DNA from: Noviherbaspirillum massiliense JC206
Lineage (GTDB): Bacteria; Pseudomonadota; Gammaproteobacteria; Burkholderiales; Burkholderiaceae_D
Length of the DNA: 64,000 bases
Direction of reading: 5' to 3'
NCBI RefSeq assembly: GCF_000312045.1
Contig: NZ_HE978634.1
Span: 928,337-992,336, forward strand
Under the pieces are notes generated by a model, which was not told where the DNA came from, did no database searches, and saw nothing but the letters and a program-made list of their open reading frames with translations. How positions within the stretch are numbered: the first letter of the stretch is position 1; each line of letters starts with the position of its first letter. Both the position numbers and the translations under genes were made by a program. Positions 57,419 through 64,000 of the stretch are shown in pieces.

Positions 57419-58183
57419 TCAGGGCCAGGAGGTCTCCCGCATCGGCAGCACCGTGATTTCGGGGATCACGGTCTCTGGCGGCAGCAGCAGCAGCGACTGC
57501 ACTGCCTGAGCAACATTCATCGGATCCTGCAGCACGCCGGGGTCGATATCCGGGAAACGGTCAAGCAGGAAAGGTGTGCGCATGCCGCCTGCGATCACTG
57601 CCGTCACCTTGATGTTGTGGGGACGCAATTCCGCATGCAGCGCGTGCGACAGGCCAAGCAGTCCCCATTTGCTGGCGTGGTAGGCGGAAGCATTCGGCCA
57701 GGTGCGCTTGGCCGCGGTCGAGGCGATGTTGATGATCTGGCCGCCGCCACTGCGCTTCATCAGGCGCGCAGCGCGCTTCGATAGCAGGAAGGGTCCGTAC
57801 AGATTGGTGTGCACCACGCGGTCCCAGTCTTCGTACGCGAGTTCTTCGATCGGGCAGGTGACATCGGTGCCCGCATTGTTGATCAGCACATCGAGCTTGC
57901 CGAACTTGTCCACGATCTCATCGATGGCGCGCTCGGCGGCATCCGGTTCGCCGACATTGAAGCCGATCGCATGCACCGGCGCCCCGAATTCCTGCAGGCG
58001 CGTGGCCATCTCCTGTGCCTTGTCGTGACGCAGGTCGCCTACAACCGTGGTGGCGCCGCAGCGTGCCATGGTTTCCGACAGCGCGGCGCCAAGGCCGCTG
58101 GCGCCGCCGGTCACGAGGATGACTTTGCCGGCAAGGGAAGAAGCGGTGTTGCTGCTGTTCTGGGTAGCTGTTGCATTGCTCAA
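57419..58183 (-). CDS. SDR-family oxidoreductase
   Basis: 254 residues from a TTG start that follows GGAG by 7 bases; no better ATG is near. Rossmann motif ILVTGGASGLGAALSETMA, then DVLINNAGTDVTC, IINIASTAAKRTW with the catalytic YHASKWG, and LSHALHAELRPHNIKVTAVI. It may oxidise or reduce a sugar or an acyl carbonyl. Placed between GT4 and the HAD gene on the same strand, spaced 31 bases from GT4. The substrate is unknown. Confidence 0.84.
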   Translation of the reverse strand: MSNATATQNSSNTASSLAGKVILVTGGASGLGAALSETMARCGATTVVGDLRHDKAQEMATRLQEFGAPVHAIGFNVGEPDAAERAIDEIVDKFGKLDVLINNAGTDVTCPIEELAYEDWDRVVHTNLYGPFLLSKRAARLMKRSGGGQIINIASTAAKRTWPNASAYHASKWGLLGLSHALHAELRPHNIKVTAVIAGGMRTPFLLDRFPDIDPGVLQDPMNVAQAVQSLLLLPPETVIPEITVLPMRETSWP

Positions 58184-58214
58184 TTCAATCTCCAGAGGTT
58201 AGAAGTGGATGTTT

Positions 58215-59498
58215 TCAAGAACGGATTCCGGATTCGGCGGAAGCCACCAGTGGCGACAGCGGCAGGGTGGCGGCGCTGAGGGCGGCTTCATAGACTGCGG
58301 CAACCTGGGAGGCTACATTGCGCCAGGTAAATTGCTGGTAGGCGCGGCGCATGCCGGCCCAGCCCAGCCGCTGCGCAATCTGCGGATGATCATGCAACCA
58401 GGCCAGCCGTTCGGCCAGCGCGGCAGGGTCGTTCGGCGGCACCAGGTAACCGGTCTCGCCGTCGACCACGGTGGACTTGATCCCGCCGACTGCCGTGCCG
58501 ACTACCGGTGTGCCGCAGGCCATTGCTTCCAGCGGCGTGATGCCGAAGGGCTCGTACCAGGGCGTGGTGACGAACACGTTGGCTGCACTGTAGAAGTAGC
58601 GCAGCTGGTCGCGCGGGCGCTGGCCGGTGAAGGTGACGGACTCGGTGATGCCCACGGATTCGGCCAGGGCCATCATGCGCCCGAGTTCGGGCGTGGCTTC
58701 GGGATCGGGTTCGGGCGTGTTGCCGCCGACGATGAGCAGCCTGCATTGCACCTGGTACTGGTGCTTCAGGATCGCGACTGCGCGGATCACGTTGTCCACG
58801 CCCTTGCGCGGCACCATGCGGCCGAGCTGCAGGACGACGAATTCATCCTTGCCGATGCCCAGAGGCTGGCGGGCATCGATTGTGTCTGGCCAGAATTCAT
58901 CCGGATCGAAGCCGCAGGGCACGATGTCGATGCGCTCCGGCGGCGCGCCATACAGCTGTTCCATGTCACTCTGGTCCTGCGGGCATTCGGCAATGACGCG
59001 ATCGGCTTCCTGCATCAGGCGTTCCTCGATGGCGAAGCGCACGTCGGGAAAGGAATCGGCCTGTCCCTGCGACAGGCGGCGCACACGGCCCAGCGCATGA
59101 AAAGTCATGACGAAGGGAATGCCGAGGATTTGCTTGACTTGCTGGGCAACCATGCCGGACATGAAGAAGTTGGCATGGAACAAGTCATAGGGGACTTTTT
59201 GCCGGCGCGCAAAGCGCACGACGAAGCGGCTGAACTGGTCCACGAAGGGCAGCATTTCTTCCTTGGGAATGAACTGCGCCGGCCCGGCCGGCACATGGAT
59301 CACCCGCACGTTCTGCTCCCATTCGACTACTTGCTCCTGATTCTCGGCATCGCGCCGGGTAAAGACATCCACCACATATCCGAGACGCGCCAGATGTCGG
59401 GATAACTGGGCTACATATACATTTTGTCCGCCGCTGTCGGTGCTTCCTATCTGCGCCAAGGGTGACGCGTGCTCGCTGATTAGGGCAATTTTTCGCAT
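58215..59498 (-). CDS. glycosyltransferase family 4
   Basis: 427 residues from MRKIALISEHASPLAQIGST. The N-terminus has the GT4 donor fold with STDSGGQNVYVAQLSRHLAR, LFHANFFMSGMVAQQV and MTFHALG; the C-terminal half has VVLQLGRMVPRKGVDNVI and the donor-binding PFGITPLEAMACGTPVVGTAVGG. This subgroup resembles sucrose synthase / sucrose-phosphate synthase-type GT4 enzymes. It is the first gene of the likely operon GT4-SDR-HAD-GT9. The donor and acceptor are unknown. Confidence 0.88.
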   Translation of the reverse strand: MRKIALISEHASPLAQIGSTDSGGQNVYVAQLSRHLARLGYVVDVFTRRDAENQEQVVEWEQNVRVIHVPAGPAQFIPKEEMLPFVDQFSRFVVRFARRQKVPYDLFHANFFMSGMVAQQVKQILGIPFVMTFHALGRVRRLSQGQADSFPDVRFAIEERLMQEADRVIAECPQDQSDMEQLYGAPPERIDIVPCGFDPDEFWPDTIDARQPLGIGKDEFVVLQLGRMVPRKGVDNVIRAVAILKHQYQVQCRLLIVGGNTPEPDPEATPELGRMMALAESVGITESVTFTGQRPRDQLRYFYSAANVFVTTPWYEPFGITPLEAMACGTPVVGTAVGGIKSTVVDGETGYLVPPNDPAALAERLAWLHDHPQIAQRLGWAGMRRAYQQFTWRNVASQVAAVYEAALSAATLPLSPLVASAESGIRS

Positions 59499-59910
59499 GA
59501 TTATTGGGTTGTGTTGTAGGACGTGCTTTTCATGCAAAGCAATCTACATACCTGCTTGCCGTTATTACATAGCAGACGGAAAGAGCCCGTCTTCGCATTT
59601 GTCAATGCCGCATCAGGTTCTGATCCACGCGGTGCAAGCTGTGGATATTTCACAGAAGGCAAGTAAGAAATACAGGGCCGTGTAAAAAATGGACGGCCAC
59701 CCGTGTGAGATCTACACGCATGAAAACTTCCTTTTCCGAAAGAAGCGAAGCGGCACCGACGCTGCAGGCATTTCCGTTCTGGCACGCTAAGTGCATCGTC
59801 TCGGCAAAGAAGCATCTCGTGCTGAGAATTCGCGCTCCCGCTTCTTCCCATTCACCTGAGCGGTCTGCACTTCGTGTCATCAGCGACTGCCATTCATTCA
59901 CGAGGTCAAT
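59499..59910. other. divergent region before the glycine-zipper gene
   Basis: 412 bases holding the control regions of the GT4 operon (minus) and the glycine-zipper lipoprotein (plus). GGCCGT / ACGGCC with an 11-base spacer (59675-59697) is the only inverted repeat seen. No protein family is recognised. Confidence 0.4.
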
Positions 59911-60378
59911 ATGTCGATTCAAAGCAAAAAACTGTGTGCCATCGGTATCGCCGTCATGTCTCTTGCCGCGTGCGGCACTTCCCCCAACAACACGTCCAGT
60001 GCTTATCCTGCAACGAGCAGCACGACGAGCACGGCCAGCGGATATGGCGTGGTGCAATCCGTTGATACCGTCAGCCGTGAACAGGCATCGCACATGGGCC
60101 TGGGCACGATTGCCGGCGCGGTAGTCGGAGGCGTGCTGGGCAACCAGGTCGGCTCCGGCCGGGGCAGGACGGCGGCTACGGTCGCGGGTGCCGCTGGCGG
60201 TGCGCTTGCCGGCAACCAGATGCAGAGGAACATGGACTCTTCCCAGCCGGTCTACCGGATTTCCGTGCGCATGGACAATGGCTCGATCCAGACACTGGCA
60301 CAGGAAACGCAACCCGGGGTGCAAGTGGGAGACCGGGTGCGCCTGGCGAATGGCGTGATTGTCGAGCGTATGCAGTAG
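59911..60378 (+). CDS. glycine-zipper 2TM lipoprotein (SlyB-like)
   Basis: 155 residues. The signal peptide MSIQSKKLCAIGIAVMSLA ends in lipobox LAAC. A Ser/Thr-rich linker is followed by the glycine-zipper domain (LGTIAGAVVGGVLGNQVGSG, then AATVAGAAGGALAGNQMQRN) and a C-terminal beta-rich stretch (YRISVRMDNGSIQTLAQETQ, VGDRVRLANGVIVERM). These are outer-membrane lipoproteins of the envelope-stress group (SlyB, PcP, OmpA-associated). Ribosome-binding site GAGGT supports the start. Confidence 0.87.
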   Translation: MSIQSKKLCAIGIAVMSLAACGTSPNNTSSAYPATSSTTSTASGYGVVQSVDTVSREQASHMGLGTIAGAVVGGVLGNQVGSGRGRTAATVAGAAGGALAGNQMQRNMDSSQPVYRISVRMDNGSIQTLAQETQPGVQVGDRVRLANGVIVERMQ

Positions 60379-60417
60379 CGCATGCAATAAGGCGGCTGCT
60401 TCCAGGGAGAGACCCGG

Positions 60418-60442
60418 CGATGCGGGCCGAAGGCCCGCATCG
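60418..60442 (+). terminator. hairpin after the glycine-zipper gene
   Basis: A perfect 11-bp stem (CGATGCGGGCC / GGCCCGCATCG) with the loop GAA, 40 bases after the stop. There is no T run, so it is a possible Rho-independent or stabilising hairpin only. Confidence 0.5.
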
Positions 60443-60544
60443 CGACCAGCCTTGCCCGGCTGCGGCCGGGAACCCTTCATATGTTTCTGCGCGGCGCTGC
60501 CCACAATGGGTGGTGCCGACGCATGCATCGAATAACCGGAACAG

Positions 60545-61354
60545 ATGAACCTGCGTGAATTCGAACAGTGGATCTATGAGGCCCGGCCGTTATTGCACAT
60601 CGCCCTGATCTGGCTGCTTGCGGCCGTACTGCTGCGTTTCATTCACCGGTTGTTGCGTTTGCTGCAGGGACACATCGCGCAGCGTACGGCCGGCCAGGCC
60701 GATCACAAGCGCACCGAAACCCTGATCAGCGTATTCCGCTATGCCGCCAATGTCGTGATCATTGCTCTGGTTGCGATGCTCACCCTGGCCGAAATCGGGA
60801 TATCGATCACGCCCATCCTTGCTACCGCGGGCGTGGCGGGCATCGCCATCGGCTTCGGCGCGCAAAGCCTCGTCAAGGATTTTTTCAATGGACTGTTCCT
60901 GTTGATCGAAAACCAGATCAACGAGGGGGACAGCATCGACGCGGCGGGGAAGGCGGGCATCGTGGAACGGGTGACGCTGCGCCACATCCGCATACGCGAT
61001 TATGACGGCAGCGTGCATTTCATTCCGAACGGCATGATCACGCTGGTGACCAACCGGAGCCGGGAATTTTCGTATGCGGTCATCGATGTCAGCCTGCCCC
61101 GGCAGTCGAATCTGGACCAGGCATTCGGCCTCTTGCAAAAGGTTGGCGATGAAATGCGGAAGGATCCCGCACTGGGCGCGCTCATTGTCGCTGACCTGGA
61201 GATCTCGGGGCTGGAAAAAGTGGAAGAGGCGACAGTCGTGGCGCGCTGCCGGATCAAGGTGCTGCCCGCGAAGCAGTGGCGGGTGCGCCGGGAATTCCTG
61301 CTCCGGATGAAGCGTGAACTTGACGCGGTCGAGGCGAAGCCTCCCGCGGACTAG
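60545..61354 (+). CDS. small-conductance mechanosensitive channel (MscS family)
   Basis: 269 residues. Two or three membrane segments (HIALIWLLAAVLLRFIHRLL and YAANVVIIALVAMLTLAEIG) lead to the MscS pore helix region PILATAGVAGIAIGFGAQSL with the conserved VKDFFNGLFLLIENQINEGD, followed by the beta domain (AGIVERVTLRHIRIRDYDGS, HFIPNGMITLVTNRS) and the C-terminal alpha/beta domain. It protects against hypo-osmotic shock. It is a single gene with stress genes on both sides. Confidence 0.91.
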   Translation: MNLREFEQWIYEARPLLHIALIWLLAAVLLRFIHRLLRLLQGHIAQRTAGQADHKRTETLISVFRYAANVVIIALVAMLTLAEIGISITPILATAGVAGIAIGFGAQSLVKDFFNGLFLLIENQINEGDSIDAAGKAGIVERVTLRHIRIRDYDGSVHFIPNGMITLVTNRSREFSYAVIDVSLPRQSNLDQAFGLLQKVGDEMRKDPALGALIVADLEISGLEKVEEATVVARCRIKVLPAKQWRVRREFLLRMKRELDAVEAKPPAD

Positions 61355-61519
61355 CACGGCTGCCGCAACGCGCCCCGCTGCCGCTCTGCATGCAGGGACC
61401 GGGCGGGCGGCTGATCCGGTTGATTCGCGGGCATGGATGTTGCCTCGGTTCGGGAAAGAAGTCTGCCCGGACGCGGGCTGACTTGGGAAATACTTTCAGC
61501 AAGATAAGGAGCACTGAGT

Positions 61520-62347
61520 ATGGCAACTAGTGAAGCAGACACACGCACAAGCGTCGCCCGGCAGCGTCTCGATGCGGCGGACAGTCCCTACATGCGCAAG
61601 CCCCTGTTCCCGGCAATCCGCTGGGGTGCCGTGATCGCCGGCGTGGCGGTCGGCATTTCGGTGCAGATGCTGCTGACCCTGCTCGGCATTGCCACCGGCT
61701 TGTCGAGCATGGATATCGCCGAGGGGGAAATGATGGGCGCTGGCCCCTTGCTGTGGGCAGGTTTCAGCATGCTGGTAGCCGCTTTCGTGGGAGGCTATGT
61801 GGCCGCCCGCATGTCCGGGCTGAAACGCAAGGCCGACGGCGTACTGCACGGCGCGGTATCCTGGGCAGTCACCACCATCCTGTTCGCGGTACTGGCAACT
61901 TCGATCGGCGGCACGCTGCTTTCCGGCGTATTCAGCAACATCACCCAGGCGGCGGGGCACGCCGCAAGCAGCGGCTCGCCATTGAACGCCATGCTGAACA
62001 GCCAGCTCGGGCGCTCGATCGACCCGTCTACGGTCCAGCGCCTGCAGCAGTACCTGCAGACTGGCCAGCGCGACCAGGCGGTCGCGCTGGTGAGCTCGCT
62101 GGGCGTGGACCAGGGGCGCGCTTCCACCATCGTCGACCAGGCTCTGATCGTCTCCGGCTCTCCCGGACAGGCATCGCCGCAGGGTCGGCAAAAGGCCGGC
62201 TCCGCTGTGAAGGCTGCCGGAACCGGGACCTGGGTCGTGTTCGGCGCCGTCACGCTGGCACTGGCTCTGGGCATAGCTGGCGGCGCATTGGGCGCAGCCG
62301 GTTCCAGGCGGGTCAACTGGTCCGGGGGCGCTTCCCCGGTACGTTGA
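61520..62347 (+). CDS. conserved membrane protein of unknown function
   Basis: 275 residues. After a polar start (MATSEADTRTSVARQRLDAA), hydrophobic segments are seen at about residues 36-60 (AVIAGVAVGISVQMLLTLLG), 73-95 (GPLLWAGFSMLVAAFVGGYV), 105-130 (WAVTTILFAVLATSIGGTLL) and 230-255 (WVVFGAVTLALALGIAGGAL), with a soluble central part. It lies 24 bases before a PRC-barrel gene. I recognise no named function. Confidence 0.78.
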   Translation: MATSEADTRTSVARQRLDAADSPYMRKPLFPAIRWGAVIAGVAVGISVQMLLTLLGIATGLSSMDIAEGEMMGAGPLLWAGFSMLVAAFVGGYVAARMSGLKRKADGVLHGAVSWAVTTILFAVLATSIGGTLLSGVFSNITQAAGHAASSGSPLNAMLNSQLGRSIDPSTVQRLQQYLQTGQRDQAVALVSSLGVDQGRASTIVDQALIVSGSPGQASPQGRQKAGSAVKAAGTGTWVVFGAVTLALALGIAGGALGAAGSRRVNWSGGASPVR

Positions 62348-62371
62348 GATTCACCGAAAGAGGAATATTGC

Positions 62372-62671
62372 ATGCAACATCGATCAGGGGATGCTTCCGG
62401 TACGGCGCCGCGAACATCGGGCGCTTCCCGTTTCAACCGGATTGCCGCGCGCGACTCCGGCACCGCAGACCTGATGCAGGGGTGCCGAGTAGTCACTGTA
62501 GATGGCGAGGAAATCGGCGAAGTCGATCATCTCATGGTCGACAAATACACGCATCAGCTTCGCTATGTGATGCTGTCGTCGGGCGCTTCCGGTGCAACGA
62601 TCGCCATCCCGTGGCAGACCTTGTATTTTGATTCGTCGCGCTCGCAGCTCGTGTTCTACACTGCGGCGTAG
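62372..62671 (+). CDS. PRC-barrel domain protein (second copy)
   Basis: 99 residues, ribosome-binding site AAGAGGA. The N-terminal ~35 residues are polar; the rest is a PRC-barrel (LMQGCRVVTVDGEEIGEVDH, YVMLSSGASGATIAIPWQTL). It is 24 bases after the membrane protein and probably in one transcript with it. It is shorter than the copy at 52900 and has no long C-terminal tail. Confidence 0.8.
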   Translation: MQHRSGDASGTAPRTSGASRFNRIAARDSGTADLMQGCRVVTVDGEEIGEVDHLMVDKYTHQLRYVMLSSGASGATIAIPWQTLYFDSSRSQLVFYTAA

Positions 62672-62752
62672 CCGGTCGTCAGGCGCATCGTCGAAGCCGG
62701 TTTCTGTGCGGGGACCGGGTGCCGCAGGCTGCAAGCGGGCACCCGGGATGGG

Positions 62753-63250
62753 TCATGCCTCAGGCAGGAACAGCGCCTTGCCGCGGGCCTGGGCGATGTT
62801 GCCCTTGACGATCGCGCGCAGGCACATCGCCACCGTGCCGGCAAATGCTTCGTCATACCAGGCATTGGCGCCGCTTGCGCTGACCACGATGCCGTCGACC
62901 ACCACGCTGCCCCAAAGCACGGTATCCCGCGCGGCCAGCAGGTGGGGCCGCAATTCCTGCACCATGTGCCCGTCCATCCCGCTGCGCCAGGCGACGAGCG
63001 CCTTGGCCCGGGCGAAGCCGGCATAGTCGGCATCCCATTTCTCGCGGTCGCCCACCGAGTATTCATACAGGATCGCTTCCTCGAACGAGGAATTGGCCGG
63101 GGTACGCAGCGGGTCCATGACCACGATATACAGGAAGCCGCTTTCGCCGACTTCCTTCCTCTTCATTGCCTCGGTGATCAGCGGCAAGCTCATCTTCACC
63201 GCCGCCTCGGCGGCTTCACGGTTTGCAAAATAACTGCCTGTGGATGCCAT
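62753..63250 (-). CDS. GlcG/HbpS-like protein
   Basis: 165 residues from MASTGSYFANREAAEAAVKM, start supported by GAGGAG. The pattern ARAKALVAWRSGMDGHMVQE, DTVLWGSVVVDGIVVSASGA and FAGTVAMCLRAIVKG is like the GlcG/HbpS fold (heme- or flavin-binding, sometimes called haem-degrading family). No signal peptide is seen. The function is not clear. Confidence 0.6.
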   Translation of the reverse strand: MASTGSYFANREAAEAAVKMSLPLITEAMKRKEVGESGFLYIVVMDPLRTPANSSFEEAILYEYSVGDREKWDADYAGFARAKALVAWRSGMDGHMVQELRPHLLAARDTVLWGSVVVDGIVVSASGANAWYDEAFAGTVAMCLRAIVKGNIAQARGKALFLPEA

Positions 63251-63329
63251 CGGTTTTTCTCCTCTGTAATCCGGTTATTTATAAACGGATGGCCGTGGCA
63301 ACGTATTGACGCATTCGAATCCAGAGGAC

Positions 63330-63408
63330 CGTAGGGTGCGCCGCGCGCACCAATCCTGTATGTCTCGTGCCTCATTCATGGAACCCGGTGCGCACGGCGC
63401 ACCCTACG
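63330..63408. repeat. REP-like palindromic element
   Basis: Arms 63330-63351 and 63387-63408 (22 bases each, 21 complementary) enclose a 35-base loop. The arm begins CGTAGGGTGCGCC. Sequences of this GTAGGGTGCGC type recur in many proteobacterial genomes between genes. It lies between the GlcG-like gene and the glycosyltransferase at the edge. Confidence 0.8.
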
Positions 63409-63415
63409 TCCTGTC

Positions 63416-64000
63416 TCACAAACCCGTCACGAACCGGAGGGTCTTGTCCCAGTCATCCACGAAGCGTTCGATGTTGAAGCGCTCCAGTGCGTAGCGTCGC
63501 GCGCCTTCACCCAGTACGCGTGCCTGCTCCGGATCGGCGAGCAGTTCCTGCATGCGGGCCATGAGCTTCGGTATGTCGGTATCCACATAGCCGGATACGC
63601 CGTTCTGGATCACGGTCGCCATTTCGGTGGTGGCCAGTCCCACGACGGGGATGCCCACCATCATCGCCTCGATCACCGCGAGGCCGAGGCTGGTGTAGCG
63701 GATCGGATTGAACAGGAAGCGGTAGCGGGAGGAAAACGCAGGCAGCTGCGCATGCAGGACCTCGCCGATACCGCCGGCCACTTCTTCCGCGCCCATGCCG
63801 ACCAGGTCCAGCGGCACCTGCTCGCGCACCCGCAGGTAGACATCGCCGCCAAGGCGCCTGCCGCGCCGGGCCAGATGGTTTACCACGACCAGGCCGCGCT
63901 CGAGCTCGCCACTGTAGCGCACATCCTTCGGCGCAACCACGCCATGGTCGATGATCCTGACCGGCGTGCGGCCGCTGTCCCACATCAGAGCATTGAAGGG
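63416..64000 (-). CDS. glycosyltransferase family 4, N-terminal part outside the window
   Basis: 195 codons visible, open to the right edge, so the start is missing. The visible part is the GT4 C-terminal domain: VVVNHLARRGRRLGGDVYLR, the segment NPIRYTSLGLAVIEAMMVGI and VVGLATTEMATVIQNGVSGY, ending in VDDWDKTLRFVTGL. The Glu of the usual E-x7-E loop is seen in VIEAMM. Donor and acceptor are unknown. Confidence 0.82.
   Translation of the reverse strand, partial: PFNALMWDSGRTPVRIIDHGVVAPKDVRYSGELERGLVVVNHLARRGRRLGGDVYLRVREQVPLDLVGMGAEEVAGGIGEVLHAQLPAFSSRYRFLFNPIRYTSLGLAVIEAMMVGIPVVGLATTEMATVIQNGVSGYVDTDIPKLMARMQELLADPEQARVLGEGARRYALERFNIERFVDDWDKTLRFVTGL

Overview
The window is a stretch of beta-proteobacterial chromosome, most likely Burkholderiales and, from gene order and protein style, near Oxalobacteraceae (Herbaspirillum/Noviherbaspirillum/Herminiimonas-like). 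The family placement is inference: no 16S gene is present and no search could be run. Supporting marks are rpmB-rpmG, fkpB-ispH, rimP-nusA-infB-rbfA-truB, a livHMGF permease set, Bpt-type aminoacyl transferase and a cspA-like gene. I see no transposase, integrase, phage gene or CRISPR array.

Layout. 1-3 kb: ribosomal proteins L33/L28, radC, fkpB, ispH. 3-9 kb: branched-chain amino acid permease livHMGF (no binding protein in the window), then a fumarylacetoacetate/fumarylpyruvate hydrolase-like gene and a maleylacetoacetate/maleylpyruvate isomerase. 9-15 kb: a lipoprotein, tRNA-Arg(CCU), the ABC-F ATPase uup, sirB1, murJ and rpsT. 15-19 kb: a DUF192 protein, a small secreted Ala/Lys-rich protein, rluE, icd and a cold-shock gene. 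19-25 kb: clpS-clpA, pyrD, bpt and aat, then an ammonium transporter. This puts the N-degron recogniser, its unfoldase and two enzymes that create N-degrons within about 5.4 kb. 26-38 kb: Nudix hydrolase, initiator tRNA, scpB-rluB, the rimP-nusA-infB-rbfA-truB block behind a promoter-plus-terminator leader, and typA. 38-42 kb: a class III aminotransferase, dusA and a stress-type SDR.

42-64 kb is accessory in character and dominated by envelope, stress and signalling genes: two sigma54-activator proteins (one with and one without a receiver domain), four adjacent small lipoproteins with related signal peptides and Ser/Gly-rich tails, a hybrid histidine kinase, galU, and an 875-residue protein that looks like a glycosyltransferase fused to a UDP-galactopyranose-mutase-like flavoprotein. 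These are followed by two PRC-barrel proteins, a DUF421 protein, an N-terminally truncated Ku, a hemerythrin-domain protein, a four-gene glycan set (GT4, SDR, HAD phosphatase, GT9), a glycine-zipper lipoprotein, an MscS channel and a glycosyltransferase cut by the right edge.

The best leads are the GT-flavoenzyme fusion in its 42-64 kb setting, the compact N-degron locus, the apparent attenuator before rimP-nusA, and the truncated Ku. All functional statements rest on recognising families by eye from the translated sequence.
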